In this document: positions 14,459 to 16,232 of the stretch, in pieces
Position numbering within the stretch: position 1 is the first letter of the stretch
Layout: every line of letters begins with the position of its first letter
Assembly (NCBI GenBank): GCA_017403205.1
Contig: JAFQOM010000176.1
Location: 1-16,232 of the forward strand
From: Clostridia bacterium
GTDB taxonomy: Bacteria; Bacillota_A; Clostridia; Christensenellales; UBA1242
Direction of reading: 5' to 3'
Length of the DNA stretch: 16,232 nt
The notes under the pieces: generated by a model
What the model was told of the DNA's origin: nothing
Database searches by the model: none
Seen by the model: the letters and a program-made list of their open reading frames with translations, nothing else
Translations under genes and position numbers: made by a program

Positions 14459-15724
14459 TTAATCAAATATTTTAAACAACTCTTCGTTTGGATTGTTGCT
14501 AACAACGCAGCCACACATGTTTGAATAATTAAATACTTTCTTTGCAACTTCATTAATATCATCAAGGGTTACACTGTCAACCTTATTAAGCCTTTCTTCA
14601 ATACTAATAATCTTATTATAAGTTCTTAAATTAGAAGCATTTGTTTTTGCAATATCGCTGCCCATCTCTCCAGAAGATAACAACAAGCTTTTGCAAAAGG
14701 TTTTAGCTCTATCTAACTCTTCTTGCTTAAAACCGTCTTTAACAAGCAAATCAATCTGTTCTTTAATAAATTCTAATGCTTTTTTTTCATTTTTTTTATT
14801 TGTGCCCAAACTAACAACAAAGTTGCCGCCTAGAGCATACATTTCTGGCATGCAAGAAATACTATATACAAGGCCGTGCTCTTCCCTTATTTTTTGAAAT
14901 AATCTTGAACCCATTCCGCCACCAAATATAAAACCACACAAGGTGTGGGCCATCCTACTTTCACTATAAATATTATCACATGGAAAACCAAACACAATAT
15001 GTGTTTGAGCAACATCCTTTTTTATAAAGCTAAACTTTTTATCAGGAATAACAACCGTACCTTTGCCTATTTCATCAACTTCACTTTTTGATTTAAATTT
15101 ATTTGAAAAATATTTTTGAGTTAATTTTTTTACTTGGTCTACTGTAAAGTCACCCACTACAGAAACTACAATATTTTTTGCAACATATCTTTTTGAAATA
15201 TAATCCAAAATATCTTCTCTAGTAATATTTGCCAAACTTTCTTTTGTACCCAAAATAGTTCTTTGCATTGGGCTTCCCACATAAAAATTTTTGCAAAATT
15301 CTTCATAGCAAACACTTTCTGGATCATCTTGATACATATCTATTTCTTCAAATATAACTTGTCTTTCTCTTTCAATATCTTCTTTATCATATTTAGAGTT
15401 AAAAACCAAATCTGATAAAATTTCAAAACAATTCTCGATTTGTTCTGGCAAAACAGTTGCAAAAAAACATGTTGCATACTTGCTTGTAAATGCATTTGCA
15501 TTTGCACCAATCTCTTCAAGTTGTGTGCTAATTTGTTTTGCTGTTCTTTTTTCAGTCCCCTTAAAATTAAGATGTTCTATAAAATGTGATATACCATTGT
15601 TTGATTCATCTTCATTTATACTGCCAGCTTTAACACTAACAAATACAGTGGCAGGTCTATTTTTTTCCACCTTTTTAAAAACAAGTCTCATACCATTTTC
15701 AAAAACCTTTACATGTGGTTGCAT
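14459..15724 (-). CDS. M16 family zinc peptidase (MlpA/YmxG-like)
   Basis: M16 (insulinase-like) peptidases cleave short peptides or presequences in a closed chamber. This 421-residue protein is one catalytic half-unit pair of the usual bacterial length. It has the inverted zinc motif HFIEH (His47, Glu50, His51) and the downstream zinc ligand Glu127 in FEEIDMYQDDPE. It also has the conserved Arg/Tyr of the second domain (Arg280, Tyr287 in KIREEHGLVYS), so it should be active. It is cytoplasmic, with no signal peptide. In Bacillus subtilis the orthologue mlpA (ymxG) follows ylxY, and the same order is seen here. The substrate is not evident from the sequence; the Bacillus protein has been linked to regulation of secreted proteases. 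The start has AGGAG 8 bases upstream. A 238-base gap separates it from the deacetylase, so it probably has its own promoter. Confidence 0.93.
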   Translation of the reverse strand: MQPHVKVFENGMRLVFKKVEKNRPATVFVSVKAGSINEDESNNGISHFIEHLNFKGTEKRTAKQISTQLEEIGANANAFTSKYATCFFATVLPEQIENCFEILSDLVFNSKYDKEDIERERQVIFEEIDMYQDDPESVCYEEFCKNFYVGSPMQRTILGTKESLANITREDILDYISKRYVAKNIVVSVVGDFTVDQVKKLTQKYFSNKFKSKSEVDEIGKGTVVIPDKKFSFIKKDVAQTHIVFGFPCDNIYSESRMAHTLCGFIFGGGMGSRLFQKIREEHGLVYSISCMPEMYALGGNFVVSLGTNKKNEKKALEFIKEQIDLLVKDGFKQEELDRAKTFCKSLLLSSGEMGSDIAKTNASNLRTYNKIISIEERLNKVDSVTLDDINEVAKKVFNYSNMCGCVVSNNPNEELFKIFD

Positions 15725-15833
15725 AATAACATCTCCTATACATTGGCATCATTTTTATTTTATTTGCCACTAATTTTTATATTTAACGCAATTTTTTAAT
15801 CTTTTATATGTTAAATAAATTATTATATGTTAT

Positions 15834-15859
15834 ATTATACCAATTTTTTTAGTTTTCAA
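15834..15859 (-). promoter_or_regulatory. Possible promoter of the M16 peptidase gene
   Basis: Minus strand: perfect -10 TATAAT (15834-15839). The nearest -35-like TTGAAA (15854-15859) is only 14 bases away, or 16 bases from an overlapping TAATAT. The leader would be about 100 bases. This is the best candidate in a very AT-rich gap, which otherwise shows no gene or structured RNA. Confidence 0.32.
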
Positions 15860-15920
15860 AAATGATTTAATCAAATTTTTTAAATTAAAAATTCATAATC
15901 AAACAAAATATTAAAATTAT

Positions 15921-15968
15921 GTTTTTATTATACATGTTTTAACAATTTTTAACTTGTTTTTATTATAC
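15921..15968. repeat. 13-bp direct repeat at the 3' end of the deacetylase gene
   Basis: The 13-mer GTTTTTATTATAC occurs at 15921-15933 and again at 15956-15968, 35 bases apart start to start. The right copy spans the deacetylase stop codon. On the minus strand each copy contains TATAAT. It may be a small duplication or chance in AT-rich sequence. Confidence 0.6.
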
Positions 15969-16232
15969 TAACCCCTCGATACAATTACTCACCGTTGTTA
16001 AGTTAAAGCCTTGATTTTTTAAATTTTTAATAATATCACCTAAAGCTAATGCTGTGTGCTTTGTTGGGTGCATTAAAATTAAAAATCCATTTTGTATGTC
16101 TTGTGTTGCCCTATTAAAAACTAGTTTACTGTCTTTATCTCTCCAATCAATTGTGTCTTTTGACCACATAATAGTTTTATGCCCTAAACTTTCTGCCTCA
16201 CTTACAACCCTGCTATTTACACTTCCAGATGG
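15963..16232 (-). CDS. YlxY/PdaB-like polysaccharide deacetylase, C-terminal part (5' end outside window)
   Basis: Only the last 89 codons are present; the gene continues beyond the right edge. The frame is open to the last base, so the Met at 16169 is internal. The fragment is the C-terminal half of a NodB-homology (carbohydrate esterase 4) domain. It has PPSG-type PSGSVNSR at the visible start, WSKDTIDWRDKD (the WSVDTxDW motif) and FLILMHPT, the motif carrying the catalytic-pocket His (LxLMHPT). Such enzymes remove acetyl groups from GlcNAc- or MurNAc-type residues in peptidoglycan; the YlxY and PdaB members are sporulation-associated. The MHPT signature and the position just upstream of the M16 peptidase, as in Bacillus ylxY-mlpA, favour the YlxY group. 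The zinc-binding Asp/His motifs are outside the window, so activity cannot be judged. No strong terminator follows the stop. Confidence 0.87.
   Translation of the reverse strand, partial: PSGSVNSRVVSEAESLGHKTIMWSKDTIDWRDKDSKLVFNRATQDIQNGFLILMHPTKHTALALGDIIKNLKNQGFNLTTVSNCIEGLV

Noticed and set aside
15963..16169. A complete 68-aa protein starting at the Met at 16169.
   Set aside because: The frame stays open to the window edge and the upstream codons encode the conserved PSGSVN segment of the deacetylase domain, so this is an internal Met of a truncated larger gene.
1..16232. CRISPR arrays, tRNA or rRNA genes, insertion sequences, toxin-antitoxin or defence genes.
   Set aside because: Searched by eye on both strands; no repeat-spacer pattern, cloverleaf, transposase or related motif seen.

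Overview
The window is AT-rich chromosomal DNA (roughly 30% GC by eye) from a low-GC Gram-positive bacterium, most likely an uncultured member of the Clostridia (Bacillota). The clues are the gene order ylxY-like deacetylase / M16 peptidase / ftsK-spoIIIE / rimO / pgsA / cinA / recA, which is typical of that group, AGGAGG-type ribosome binding sites, and Bacillota-style MurG, RecA and LexA-box sequences. Genus and species cannot be read from the sequence.

Layout. Left end (1-1190): murG on the + strand, set off by a terminator-like hairpin upstream and a strong bidirectional terminator downstream. Next (1195-4145) are two minus-strand genes: an unrecognised 163-aa protein with its own promoter, and a cytoplasmic GH95-like glycoside hydrolase that lacks most of the family's catalytic residues. 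A divergent intergenic region (4146-4434) then carries a near-perfect LexA (SOS) box on the promoter of a small + strand winged-helix protein (101 aa) that resembles the N-terminal part of a YafY/WYL regulator. After that comes an ABC-F ATPase (minus) whose promoter implies a nearly leaderless mRNA. From 6894 to the right end is the long conserved minus-strand cluster, transcribed right to left: YlxY-like polysaccharide deacetylase (partial), M16 peptidase, FtsK/SpoIIIE translocase, RimO, PgsA, a degenerate CinA-like protein and RecA, ending in a clear terminator.

How the genes work together. The right-hand cluster is housekeeping: envelope (deacetylase, PgsA), protein turnover or processing (M16), chromosome segregation (FtsK), ribosomal protein modification (RimO) and recombination (RecA). 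No CRISPR array, tRNA or rRNA gene, insertion sequence, prophage or recognisable defence system is visible. The + strand is richer in C than G over both + and - genes, which suggests that the minus strand is the leading strand and that the origin lies beyond the right end.

Most notable points: the LexA box on the mini regulator while recA shows none; the two apparent pseudo-enzymes (GH95-like and CinA-like); and the likely leaderless start of the ABC-F gene. Several starts were moved from an upstream TTG or ATG to an internal ATG because the Shine-Dalgarno sequence fits the internal ATG. I found nothing I could support as an entirely new multi-gene system.
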